In this document: positions 23,548-34,063 of the stretch, in pieces
How positions within the stretch are numbered: the stretch's first letter is position 1
How the letters are laid out: every line of letters starts with the position of its first letter
Source of the DNA: Brevipalpus yothersi
Lineage: Eukaryota; Arthropoda; Arachnida; Trombidiformes; Tenuipalpidae
DNA: 35,565 bases
Assembly (NCBI GenBank): GCA_003956705.1
Contig: QZCP01000448.1
Coordinates: forward strand, 1 to 35,565
Direction of reading: 5' to 3'
The notes under the pieces: model-generated
Seen by the model: the letters and a program-made list of their open reading frames with translations, nothing else
Told to the model about the DNA's origin: nothing
The model's database searches: none
Position numbers and translations under genes: made by a program

Positions 23548-24324
23548 CTTCATTAAATAATAAGACAATTTTGTCTCCAGGATGTGGGCTCAAAGGTTAG
23601 TATTGGGATGGCTATGTTGTTGCGTCATCCTAAAAGCTTTCAGGTCCAAACTTGAGGACAGTTCCGGTGATTAAATGCCAAAAAAATTTCAATACTCTCG
23701 AAAACATACCACTGTCAGTACCTCTAGACATAATCTGAATGGCATCGTTTATCAGTGATGATTCATGAATTATCCTAGTCAAATTTCATCTCTCCGCATT
23801 GTCCACTCTTACTCAATTTCTCTTGTCAATCTCTCTGCCTCAAAACTAGGGAACTTACGATCGTTGGAAATTCACAGACTGTGGTTATTTATCCTCGAAG
23901 CTCCCCACATAAGAGTGCTGTAAAAAGTTGTTCAAACGATCACCTCTTGCGACTTGTTACGAAGGTTTGTTCTACCAAACTATTGATTATTAACTTGGCA
24001 AGGCTATTATTGATGATATCAATAATCTCGAACCTGAATATGCTCTGTACAAGACACGCGAGAGATTCAAGAGCCAAGATGAATATTTATTTCATATCAT
24101 CATATACAGGATGAAATAAAACTCTATAAATGATAAATCTCAAGAATAAGGTATGTCAGATATACGAAAGCGATTCATCCATAACAGAATATACAGATGA
24201 ATTAAAACGTGATAAATGACAATTTTCCTCCAATTGCATTCATAGGAATCATTGATTGAATAATAATAACAGATTATGCATATATTAGGAGTGTTTAGAG
24301 TGTATCAGCACTTATATGAGCCGC
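23548..24324. repeat. Array module X, copy 2, and the 3' flank of a dead C-type LRR gene
   Basis: 23548-23820 matches module X. 23820-24324 matches 27790-28265, the 3' flank of the intact gene C, for example AACTAGGGAACTTAC at about 23845 and 27822, and GTGTTTAGAGTGTATCAGCA near 24290. The 77-aa plus-strand frame at 23881-24114 is not preserved in the other copy. Confidence 0.7.
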
Positions 24325-24454
24325 TTAAACCTTTATCAAGGCGTTTTTCGATTTGCTCTTGCCTGAACATATTTTATATGTTAGCTTAAAAATCAACAAA
24401 AGGAGCTGATCGTAGAAATTCCCAGGTCTCATCGTTCCCTTTCAAAGGATTGTT

Positions 24455-24525
<71 letters not shown>

Positions 24526-24564
24526 GACTTTTGTTCCAATTATAAAACACCCACAACTTACCAT
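24325..24564 (-). pseudogene. Remnant of a C-type LRR gene (exon 3, intron 2, last bases of exon 2)
   Basis: 24325-24453 aligns with exon 3 of gene C (28266-28393), reading NNPLKGNDETWEFLRSAPF. It is dead on several counts: the acceptor AG is changed to AA, the conserved cysteine of DETCEFL is tryptophan, and one extra T causes a stop after PFVDF. Intron 2 carries a (GA)n expansion at about 24460-24522. Intron and donor (TTACCATCCAG on the plus strand) align with gene C up to 24564; there the sequence switches to the 3' flank of an A-type gene. Exons 1 and most of 2 are absent. Confidence 0.85.
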
Positions 24565-25344
24565 CCAGCGAATGAAAGACTCTTGATTTGAGCTGGACAA
24601 AGAGACTCTGTGAGGCTATTTTTTTATGGTCGAATTTTTTCAAAAAATGTTACATTTCATGTGCTACTAAAATTAAATTATGAGGGAAAAAATTTCTGAT
24701 ATTTTATATCTTATATTGTTAAAAGCAAATCAGCGATTTGTATCAGTTTCAATTGATTTTTTAGATTACAACGTAAATTGATCTAGCGTTTTAATGTTTT
24801 ATCAAACTGAAAATGTCATCATTTTACGAATCATTTGAGGCATTTGAAACTTTTTTCGCTTGAGCATTGGGACTATTGTCACAATACAATATGAGTACAA
24901 CAAATACGTGTTAAAAGGATCAAGTTCAGGATATTGACCAAGAATTTGGAAAAATTTAACTGATTGCTGATGACTAATAATTAATGATGCTTAACTTGAT
25001 GTTATATTGATAATTGAATGATTGAATATTAAATTAATTTTGATCAAATTATCCGGCTCTCTCCGAGCAAGAGTGTGAATATTTTATTGTTTATTCAAAA
25101 GCAAGAGTGATAAGTAATAGGAATAATTAAGCCCATATTTTAGAAGTGTAGTCAAATGAGCACCTATTAGTCGAAGCGATAAGGATCATGAATGTGATTC
25201 CATCATTTTGGTACATATTCCAATATTACCAGTATTATGGTGCAAAAGAATTAAATGAGTGGTGCAATGTTATATAAATGTGATTAAAATCAGCAATGCA
25301 CCATATTCAGAGAAAATTTTATTCTCCCCATCAGAACAGGAGCT
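24565..25344. repeat. 3' flank of LRR gene B, duplicate of 19597-20311
   Basis: This is non-coding sequence shared with the 3' flank of gene A, for example CTTGATTTGAGCTGGA at about 24582 and 19606, and ATGCACCATATTCAGAGAAA at about 25296 and 20264. It contains AATAAA on the minus strand at 25318-25323, about 22 bp past the stop of gene B; the copy behind gene A reads AATAAG at that place. Confidence 0.75.
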
Positions 25345-26425
25345 TCATACAACCATCAAGGCAGTATTGGATTTGACCGTTTTGCCACATATTTGGGATG
25401 TTCCAATGAAATGAACATGTGGTTCTGATAGAAATTTGCACATCTCCTCATCTCCTACTAGTGGATTTCCTGAGGAAAAAATAATTTAATCAAAGTTTGA
25501 GAAAATGAAAATGCCCCACATACCATCAAGATCGATTTCATTGGGCACTGAGATGAAGGTGTGAGAGAATGTTCGCAACCGATTTTGTTCAAAAATGACC
25601 ACTTCCAATAGAGGCATATTATCGAAGAAACCTTTTTCCACAATTTCAATCTGGTTGTTGCGGAAATTCAACCATTCCAACTTCCTGAAACTTCCATCAG
25701 AACGAATTTTTCGTAGAAATGGTAGCTTGAAGTCATGAATTGACAATTCTCTCAGGTTGGGAGCTAGTCCATATTGAATATCTTCCCATGGATTTATTCC
25801 ATCGATTTTTACCAGGGTCAGAGTAAGAAGATATCTCGAAAGGATAAATTCATCGAAAAAAGCTTTTCCGAGAGAAGGGAGAGAACAAGTGTCGATGCGA
25901 ATGTACATAAATTTAATCAATTCTAGCCATTTCCAAGAATGTAAATTTTCATTTTTGTGGACAATCAGAGAAGTAGCTCGCATGATTTGTTTCTTCTCCT
26001 TATGATCCTGATGATCCAAAATAGCAGGGATTACATTGCCCAATACTATATAATGATCACATTTAAACAAATCGAAGAAAATGCCAACCGATTGATCACC
26101 AACCAGAATTTCAGAAGTGCGTATCATGATTGTGTTGAATGGTCCAAGTCTGAGGCAGTCATCTACCACTTGTTGGTTGTCTTTATATTTCGATACATCC
26201 AGAACCAGACTGAATTTGTCAACTTGGATGAAGAAGGAAAAGACATTGAATAACTTCTCCTTACATATTGCGTTTTAGATTCAAAGTTTTGTCTCGAAAA
26301 CAGAACTTACCATCTTCAGAATTGTAGTAAGAACACATTCCGTTTCCTTGGTTGAGCTCAGGTCTTGGTGACGAAAAACACACCAGTGCAAAGAGACAAT
26401 ATCTGTTCCAATCGAAATACATCAT
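25345..26425 (-). CDS. Small secreted leucine-rich-repeat protein, array gene B (312 aa)
   Basis: Three exons on the minus strand: 26311-26425, 25524-26222 and 25469-25345, with the same phases as gene A. The CDS is 939 bp. Exon 1 is almost the same as in gene A (signal MMYFDWNRYCLFALVCFSS, then CSYYNSEDG). Exon 2 starts VDKFSLVLDVSKY and carries the repeats LLTLTLVKIDGINPW, LAPNLRELSIHDF, RKLEWLNFRNNQIEIVEKGF and FDNMPLLEVVIFEQNRLRTF. Exon 3 starts with GNPLVGDEEMCKFL and has single cysteines in SQICGKT. Protein identity to gene A is about 70-75% by eye, lower than that of the flanking DNA. It is the only A-type gene with a canonical AATAAA (25318-25323). Function is unknown; it is secreted by prediction. 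Confidence 0.86.
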
Positions 26426-27427
26426 GCAAAATAATACTCAAAACTCTGTGCAAACTGTAAAAAACCCTTAAAAAAGTCCAACCGATAAGTCGGAAGTGTT
26501 CCGTGAAATAATTCAAGATTATTCAATTGAAAAAGATTCACTATGCAAGTAACTATCTTTGTTTCACAGTTTAATCAGTTGCTAGATATCACTACAAATA
26601 ACACCAACACGAACACTGAGCTATAATGATCAACATCTTCTCCAAGAACGATGTGAATGCATAATTCTCTGAGCTGTTGATGAGTTTCGGTCTTGTTGAA
26701 TTGATAAAAACCTGGAGATTAACACTTTTACATACTCAAGAGTTGCTGAGAAAGGTGTAAAAGAGTTTGTGTGTGATCTTTAACTTTGTTATCTATTCTG
26801 ACTTGAACATGGAGAAATTCATTGCTCATCAACAGTACAATCAACTCACGATCCCTATTTTATTTACCATGAAAATCATATCATTCGCTCTTAGCTATTT
26901 CTCATGGACGAAAATTGGAATACATTATAGAAGCACATTTGCTTGAGATTTTTGCTTTTTCAATAACTATTGCCTCAGCGCTTACATGTATGTTGTGTAC
27001 ATGTATGCAACGAGTTCTCTCTTCTAGTACGATCTGAGTGGACCTTATTACCTTTTACGGCTTTATTCTCACGATTATGCTCATCTTATTGACTTTTTTA
27101 CAGCCAGAATGGGGATCGAATATCACTATGTTTTAATTGAAAGGAATGGAAAAGTCCCACTAAATAAGACTGTAGGAGAGAGAATTCTGACCATCTGATG
27201 GAAGTTCTCAAGGTTTTGGGGGCGTAATCGATTGACGCTCATCTTTTACCTTAGAAGAGAGTATTGACAACTTTGATATGTCGGCAAAACATCCAAAGGG
27301 AAACAATGTTAGGAAGAGAAATCATTTTTATCATGCAAGACTGAAGTTTCAAGTGTCTGTCATGATACATAGATAAGAACATCCTTATTAACACTTTCAC
27401 ACATCAAATGATCTAGTGTTTATTTTC

Positions 27428-27431
<4 letters not shown>
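26426..27431. repeat. Array module P, copy 3 (upstream flank of LRR gene B)
   Basis: Same landmarks as copies 1 and 2: GATCAACATCTTCTCCAAGA near 26629, GGTGTAAAAGAGTTTGTGTG near 26754, GACAACTTTGATATGTCGGC near 27267. It contains an extra stretch at about 26950-27120 (with ACATGTATGTTGTGTACATG, an imperfect palindrome) not obvious in copy 2. Confidence 0.78.

Positions 27432-27514
<83 letters not shown>
27432..27514. repeat. (CT)n microsatellite at the P/X boundary, copy 3
   Basis: About 40 CT units with a single T interruption; the longest of the four allelic-position tracts in this window. Confidence 0.95.
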
Positions 27515-28265
27515 ACTCACCAATTAATAAGATAATTTCTGTTCCAGTGGGCTCAAAGGTCAGTATTGAGATAAATATGCTGTTGCTTCATCCTTGAGCT
27601 TTCAGGTCCAAACTTGAAATCAGTTCTGGTGATCAAATGCCGAAAAAATTTAAATACTATCGAAAACATAGCACTATTAGTACCTCTAGACAACTCATAA
27701 TCTGAAGAATGGCACAATTTTTCAGTGTTAACTCATGAATTATTTGAATCAAATTTTATCTTTCCGTGTTGTCCTCTACCTTTTATTCTTCTTGTCAATT
27801 TGTCTGTTTTGCCTCGAAACTAGGGAACTTACAAGCCCTGGAAACTAACATGTGATTGTCTAATTCCCGAAATTCTCGGATAAAAGAACGTGGTCAGAAA
27901 ATGAGCCAACGATTCCACCTTACAGCTTGCTAGTAAGGTAATCTTCTACCCAACTACGGTAATAGCTTTTAAATCAATAGTCAGATTAATACAAAGAATA
28001 TCGGTGATCTCGAGCCTGAACAAGACATGTCAATGATACGAGACCGATTCATGGGTCAAAATTTCATCCTTCATCATCTCATATATTCCATGACAGGGCT
28101 ACTGATGAATTTGAACTTTAATAAATGACTTTTTCCTTCGAATTCAACTAACAGGAATCATTTATTCAATAATTATAAGAAAGTACACATATATACATAC
28201 ATGTATACATGTACATGTATATGTTATACGAGTGTTTAGAGTGTATCAGCACTTATGTGAGCCGC
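27515..28265. repeat. Array module X, copy 3, and 3' flank of LRR gene C
   Basis: 27515-27790 is module X. The rest is the 3' flank of gene C, shared with 23820-24324. It contains AATAAA on the minus strand at 28161-28166 and, at 28187-28230, an AT-rich palindromic run built on ACATGTATAC/ATGTACATG. Confidence 0.72.
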
Positions 28266-29333
28266 TTAAACCTTCATCAAGGCGTTTTTCGATTTGCTCT
28301 TGTCAGAACATATTTTATATGTTAGCTTGAAATCAGCAAAAGGAGCTGATCGTAGAAATTCACAGGTCTCATCATTTCCTTGCAGAGGATTGTCTGTATA
28401 GAGAGATAGAGAAATTAGACTTTTCTTCCAATTGTAAACACATAGACAACTTACCATCCAGATAAATCCTCTCAGGCACTGACATGAAAGTGTGGGAAAA
28501 AGTTTCCAACAAGTTTCCCTCCAAACAGACTACTTCCAGAATAGGCATATCATCGAAGAAACCCTTTTGGATGCTCTGAATTTGATTGTTCTCGAGGTTT
28601 AGTCGTTTCAGTTTCATAAAACTTTTCTTAGAATGCTTCTTTGTCAAAATTGGCATTTCAAAGAGGTTGATTAACAATTCTCTCAAGTTTGGAGCCAATT
28701 CATAGTGGAGATCTTCCCATGGATCCTGTTCAATATTTCTCACAAGTGATAAAGTCAGAAGATAATCAGAGAAAATTTTATTATCCAGCCTTACGACTTG
28801 ATTGGACCTGAATTTACAGGCTTCAATTCGAATATACCTGAATTTGGTGTAACTCAGCCAGTCCCATGACATTAGATAATTGTTTTTGAGGACTGTGAGA
28901 GAGACTGCTTTCATGATCCCTCCTCCACTACCTGGAGGAAAATTGATTGGAATCACATTATTCAGCACGATTATGTGGTCATATTTGATCGGGCTTGGGT
29001 CAGAAAATTCCATATTTTGGTAAAGACCGGATGATTCCGAAGTATGCATGAATATCGTGTTAAATGGACCGAGTTTAAGGCAATCACTTGGCGCTTTAGG
29101 GTCAATGTAGTATTTTGATGCATCCAACACCAGGCTCATCTTGTCCACTGCAAAAGAGAAGGGAAGTCGTTTCCAATCACGAACTAATATTAACATTGAC
29201 TTTTCTATGATCTACCAAACTTACCATCTTCCGAAGTGAAGTAAGTACACATTTTTTGGGGTGAGTCGTATTTAGTTATCGGTGACAGGAAACACAAAAG
29301 TGTGTAGAGACAGAACCGATTCCAATAAACCAT
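28266..29333 (-). CDS. Small secreted leucine-rich-repeat protein, array gene C (309 aa)
   Basis: Three exons on the minus strand: 29225-29333, 28455-29147 and 28393-28266, phase 1 junctions, CDS 930 bp. Exon 1 encodes a likely signal peptide (MVYWNRFCLYTLLCFLS) and ends CTYFTSEDG. Exon 2 runs VDKMSLVLDASKYYIDP, then CLKLGPFNTIF, a middle part with LLTLSLVRNIEQDPW, LAPNLRELLINLFEM, then MKLKRLNLENNQIQSIQKGF and FDDMPILEVVCLEGNLLETF. Exon 3 has DNPLQGNDETCEFLRSAPFA and YKICSDK. Its layout is that of genes A and B, but the sequence is clearly more distant, so it represents a second type. The dead fragment at 24325-24564 is its duplicate. Intron 2 is 61 bp and contains a short GAGAGATAGAG run at the place where the dead copy has its long (GA)n. 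A poly(A) signal lies at 28161-28166. Confidence 0.86.
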
Positions 29334-30269
29334 ATTCAAGTTATGGATCACTGATCATCAATAGAAATAAAATGAATAAACTCTCGACAAATGATTCCAA
29401 ATGAAGTGAACAGATGAAAGTCAGAGTGTTAAATGATGCAAAATAACTTGAGTCTGATCAGAGAGAAATAATGTTGATAAGAGTGACACTTTCTTAGTCT
29501 CTCTACCTCTTGAGATGAAAGAAAGAGAAAGACAAAGACAAAGACAAAAGAGAAAGAGAAAGAGAAAGAGAAAGAGAAAGAGAAAGAGAAAGAGAAAGAG
29601 AAAGAGAAAGAGAAAGAGAAAGAGAAAGAGAAAGAGAAAGAGAAAGAGAAAGAAGATATTAACACAAAAAATTGAATTGAATTGAATTGAGTCAGTTGAA
29701 TTTTTTCCAGCTTAACTATTCCTTTCTTCCTCTGAATTTCTCATCTTCTCCAAAGTCTCTCAGATTATATTGTCTGCTGGTGAGAAATTTAATGATGAAT
29801 AATTCCATTCTATCGCGCAATAAGAGAGATCGATTCTCATGTGATATTAGAATTCATCTAATTTGATGCTCACTAAGCGTATAGTATACACAAGAGCGCG
29901 AAAAATATCGAATTGACTCTGGGAAGAGAGGGAAACGTTCTCCCAATGATTTTAGTAACATTTGTAACTTGAGGCAGATTTTGTGATAGTAGAGTCAACT
30001 TTTTTTCGGATTTTTTTGAAGCCCCATTAGACGCGAGATGATAAAAGGGAAAGGATTTCCATTTGAATGATTGATTCGATTTGAACTTAATGTTCCGATG
30101 AAACTTATTTCTGTTATGATGAGACAAAAAAGAACCAAAGATGAGTGTAAATGGTGATTATCTTTATCACAAAGTACTTTTGATGAATACATTAGAGTTC
30201 AGTTGATATCAGATAATACATAAACTAAAATTAATGATTAAATATGTATTTTTTTAAATTATGATTAAA
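29334..30269. other. Gene-free stretch upstream of LRR gene C
   Basis: This contains the presumed promoter of gene C and a long (GAAAGA)n tract. It shows no similarity that I can see to module P, so C-type and A-type genes appear to have different upstream regions. Short frames on the minus strand (29873-30127, 29995-30192) resemble nothing known. Confidence 0.5.
29519..29652. repeat. (GAAAGA)n microsatellite, long
   Basis: About 134 bp of AGAAAG hexamers, with AAGACA variants at the left edge. It is read through as an artificial Ser-Phe repeat frame on the minus strand. Confidence 0.96.
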
Positions 30270-30990
30270 TCACAAATCTCTGATGAAGTAAAACAGCTAA
30301 TTGCTCGTATTCAGTAGTTATCCTCAACTTTAAAAGTATCAATAAATTATATCAGGAGAACAATTGTTCAACTAAGTCAATTGCATCATTGTATCGATCG
30401 CTACAAGAAAGATGGTCAAATTATACCAAAAAGATGAGGGAAAACCTAAAAAAACAATCTCCTGAGCAAATTGAAAGAGTTAATGAGTGGTTTTTTGAGG
30501 TGTGTACTCGTACATTGGTAAGCTCTGGTGATCAAGATTAATCTGAATTTAGTATTTGAGCTTCAACATTGTCAGTTAAGCAGATTTCCTTGGTACCTAT
30601 TTGAAGGAATGATGAAGGAATTTAAGGCTACCAGATGAGATGATTATGGCCCCAATTCAACGGTTTTCCAATCAGTTGAGGCTAACAAAAGTTTATCTAG
30701 TGACCGGATAATCCAACGGCTTCTGCCATCATGAGTGAGTAAAAAACCTAGTTTTTGATGCCGCAATTGAGATTGAGCTAATTTTTACCTCCTTATTCAC
30801 CGATTCTCAAACTAATTAAGAGTTTGTTTAATTAAATGAAACACTAAGTGAAAGATATCATCATAGCTCTGTTGATGACCATACCGTTAAGCTTATAGCG
30901 TTACATGTTGCTGATGTAACTGATTGTCGAAGTGGTTACTTGAACGTGATATCTCAACTAGGATGTAATCAATTAATAAACTGAAATATC
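30270..30990 (+). pseudogene. Heavily decayed Tc1/mariner-like transposase
   Basis: Blocks on the plus strand in changing frames: ISDEVKQLIARIQ at about 30278, PKRGKPKK-like linker and ISPEQIERVNEWFFEVCTRT-like second domain at about 30430-30520, and late in the region YSPILKLIKSLFN (about 30792-30830), which corresponds to YSPFLNPIENMFN. Many stops interrupt it. It appears to be from the same broad family as the 15-17 kb copies and is the oldest-looking one. Confidence 0.6.
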
Positions 30991-31484
30991 TCTTCTCGCT
31001 CTTCCCTACCCAATTGTTAGCATTAAATACTCAACATTCCATATTATATGGTAACATTTTCATCAATTCGAGAAATGAACTCAACCTCAAAAAGTTTCTC
31101 CTCCATCTTTTGACTATCTGATCTCGCCTTATCCGTCTGTTCAGTGAGGAAAACATTCTCATTCAAATGAAATACATGTTCACTTCTCCAATAAACTTGC
31201 CAATTTGCTCTTCACAGAAAGGGTTAACTGCTTGGGGTGTATGCTACCTATTTGAATTTTTAAATCTTGCCGAGATACACAAGATCCTAAAGCTCTTGTG
31301 TCGAGATACATGTATCTGATTTTATTCATATTTTTCGACTTACGCATAACATGTAGAATGGAGGCTAAAGAGTGTAGAATCAAATTTGAATTACATGATG
31401 ATTGTAAGGACTAATCATTTTGATCAATAGATGAGGTTTCTTTTAGTCAAGCTTTTCTCTCCATTCTCAAACTGAATTGATGGC
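30991..31484. other. Gene-free stretch
   Basis: About 490 bp between the transposase relic and the receptor-like ORF, which should include the 3' UTR of the latter. A 67-aa minus-strand frame (31180-31383) resembles nothing known. Confidence 0.5.
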
Positions 31485-32744
31485 TCAGAAGCATCGTGAA
31501 CTGGGGAATAAGCTTTCTAGCATAAAGATGAAGGTTGATATCGCTGAAACAACCATCAATATAATCAATAATGGTTGATAAAAATTATAACCGATAGCGG
31601 AAAGTTTCTTCCTCTCATGTTTTGGGCGGGCATTGAGACATTTTTGATCAGGAGGTTTCAAATGACTATGTGAGAATATTCCTTTTTTCCCTTTCAATCC
31701 ATGTTCTTTCAGGGTTGATGCATATATTTTAAGCCGATCTTGTCCATGAGTACTGAAATTTTTGCTCATCAACAGAGGATGCAGTTGATGTTCCAATGCC
31801 TTTGAAATATATGGTGGATTGTTATTGAATATGCTTGGATAGAGACCACATGTTGCTCTTTTGAATGTTTCCCATGTATACGAAGATCTGAGAACAACTA
31901 TTCGATCCAACGCACTGGAGTTCAGAAGGTAAGAGAATAGAATATTGTTCATCGTTGAATATGATTCTTTCCCTTCCAGAAGATTATTTCGAACAAAGTA
32001 ACCCTGTAAGAAACTGGGCTCATTATTAATTGTTTTCACACATCCTGAGACTGATTCCATCAATGGACGTAATCCTCGACCATAGGCTTCTTTGAATGTT
32101 CGTACTTCCGGAAAGCGAGAGATCGAAAGTTTTTCAGTATCAATTAGAGCCACAATGATTGCTTGATAAATGGTGAAGCTCAACGATAGGGACACAATTG
32201 ATACACGAAGAGGAAAAGTTTTCGGTCGATTGAAACGCTGCCGATAGGTAACTTTCATGATTTCCCAGTGTACTCGAGGAAAACTGAGAGCTTCTCTCCA
32301 CCACCATAGAAAATTGATGATAAAAGCGAATATATAGTATAGTATTGTTTGTGGTCCGATGAATAAGCGTTCCAGAAAATCCAATGATGTGGAATCCTCT
32401 ATTTTTTGATGTAATTTAGGAAAAGTGATCAAGTTGCATTCGTAATCATTCATCAGTTCACCAGATACTGATACATTTTCTGGAAGGTGTGTTGGCGTGA
32501 ATGTATAGAAACTGGTGTCTGCACGGTTCTCTGCCAGAGCACCGAGAATTTTCGAGCCATGATGAAGACCAAGTTCCATGATGGTAGCGTTCATATTGAT
32601 CTCAGTGACATTAAATTTCTCGAATAGATAATAGAATGTTGTTCTTAGTGAGCTACGGATGAAGTTTAGGTAAACTTTGGAATCCTCATCAAATGCAGGA
32701 TTTTCGAGATCAGGAGTAAGAACACGAATTGGAATGGATTTCAT
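31485..32744 (-). CDS. Divergent ionotropic-receptor-like protein, intact ORF of 419 aa
   Basis: The ORF begins MKSIPIRVLTPDLENPAF, similar to where the first ligand lobe begins in glutamate-receptor-family proteins; there is no signal peptide or amino-terminal domain. An upstream exon is possible, since a TTAG acceptor-like site precedes the frame. Predicted helices: TM1 at about 128-148 (FIGPQTILYYIFAFIINFL), a WWWREALSFP segment where the pore would be, TM2 at about 178-201 (LRVSIVSLSLSFTIYQAIIV), a long second lobe, and TM3 at about 388-410 (FYQPLLIILMVVSAISTFIF) with a short tail. This is the IR/iGluR plan, but the canonical channel motif after TM2 (SYTANL-type) is absent. N-glycosylation sites occur in the first lobe (NVT, NAT). 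The pseudogene at 5666-6904 has the same plan. A chemosensory role is inference. Confidence 0.5.
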   Translation of the reverse strand: MKSIPIRVLTPDLENPAFDEDSKVYLNFIRSSLRTTFYYLFEKFNVTEINMNATIMELGLHHGSKILGALAENRADTSFYTFTPTHLPENVSVSGELMNDYECNLITFPKLHQKIEDSTSLDFLERLFIGPQTILYYIFAFIINFLWWWREALSFPRVHWEIMKVTYRQRFNRPKTFPLRVSIVSLSLSFTIYQAIIVALIDTEKLSISRFPEVRTFKEAYGRGLRPLMESVSGCVKTINNEPSFLQGYFVRNNLLEGKESYSTMNNILFSYLLNSSALDRIVVLRSSYTWETFKRATCGLYPSIFNNNPPYISKALEHQLHPLLMSKNFSTHGQDRLKIYASTLKEHGLKGKKGIFSHSHLKPPDQKCLNARPKHERKKLSAIGYNFYQPLLIILMVVSAISTFIFMLESLFPSSRCF

Positions 32745-33445
32745 TTGAAAATCATACTTTGAACCGAACTAACCCACTCAGATTCACAGCAAACTGATTG
32801 CAATGGAATGAGGATACACATTGGGAAAATGAAACAATGTGACAAGAAAAAATCTCCCCTGTAAATTCTTTCTCATTTTAATTTATCGATTCGTTTGATA
32901 TAATGAAGTTTTCTTGTCTCAGATGCTCCAGAAATAGCTATGTATGGATCACTTTCGAGAATAAATGTTATCATCCAATTTAAACAGTTTTAATTCAAAT
33001 TCGATCGATATTCTATAAGATATGAAGGAAGCTGTACTTGTATAATTCAACTGTTGAATTGATTTCTTCGATAGAGAACATTTTTCACTCACTGATGGCT
33101 GGAATTTTTCATTAGTGACAGGATGTTGAAAATAATGCTGTAGAGATGATAAAATTCAGCATGTCAATAATCAGCGGGTGGTATTTCAAGGTGAGAGAAA
33201 AGGAAAAGACCTAATATTAACCAAAAATATCGATAAGTACACCAAAAAACGAGAAAGAATTGAGTATAACAACTTATATTTTAGATTTAATTGAAAAAAA
33301 TGATCCAATTCATTATTTGTATGACGAAATAAATCTCTCGACAAACGTGATGATCTGATAGGACTGAATTTTTCCTCCAACCATATCATCACAGAAGCTT
33401 AAATTAATATAGCTGTTTGTCAATTATTTGCTTATACCGCGAAGA
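32745..33445. other. Spacer between receptor-like ORF and Sec61 duplicate
   Basis: About 700 bp with no recognisable gene. Importantly, no 3' part of ClC-7 is found here, although in the left copy ClC-7 lies in exactly this position relative to the Sec61 3' end. Confidence 0.6.
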
Positions 33446-33467
33446 TGATATCAAGCTTATATTAAAA

Positions 33468-34063
33468 TTAAGATAAGAGCGTAGTCATGCTACCCATTTC
33501 ACTTTGTTCTTTAACAAAAATCTCAAAGTATTGATAAATTATTGTTACAGCTAAAAGTATACCAGTTCCACTTCCGATTGCTCCCAAGAAGTCAGCAAGT
33601 ACCGAAAGTGCACCAATACAGAGACCACCGAAAGCTGCAGCAGTAGGGATATATCGATTAAGTTCATGAATCATGGACTTTTCACGATGACCTCTCATCA
33701 CCATTTGAGAATCTTTCAGTTGTTTGGCAACCTATTGGAAATGAAATCCATATTAGACATTTTCGTAGATAGCTTCTGACTTAAGATTTGGCACTGTTAT
33801 GAGATTGTACTCACATCTTTTGCACTTGATCCGGACACTTCGATCCATGTTTTCGAGAAGAAAGCACAAGAGCCTAACATGAAAACGATATAGAGAACAG
33901 CATGAATTGGATCGGTAGCAATATGGGCTAGATCTTCAGGTGGGGAGAGATAGTAGCATAGACCACCAATCGGGTAGGAGCGAGCTGGACCACCACCACC
34001 AACATCAGTCCATACACCTAGCAAATTGACGAAAAAGTTCCCACTGAACTTAACAGCCAACAT
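33468..34063 (-). CDS. Sec61 alpha duplicate: last two exons only, open frame preserved (170 aa)
   Basis: The minus-strand exons 33815-34063 and 33468-33731 correspond to exons 4 and 5 of the complete gene at 3080-4861. Exon and intron lengths are identical (249, 83 and 264 bp), GT..AG borders are intact, and the upstream acceptor CAG is present. Only two residues differ (NFFVNL for NFLVNL; VWTDV for VWADV) across 170. The segment covers roughly Sec61 alpha residues 308-477: the eighth helix, the ribosome-facing loop SSAKDVAKQLKDSQMVMRGH, and helices 9-10. Exons 1-3 are absent. Similarity to the complete gene ends at about 34127, within a few bases of the exon 3/intron 3 border. Exon 4 begins with an in-frame ATG, so a short protein is formally possible. 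It could also be an unexpressed fragment. Confidence 0.8.

Noticed and set aside
29429..29665. Ser-Phe repeat protein
   Set aside because: Direct translation of the (GAAAGA)n microsatellite; no other coding evidence.
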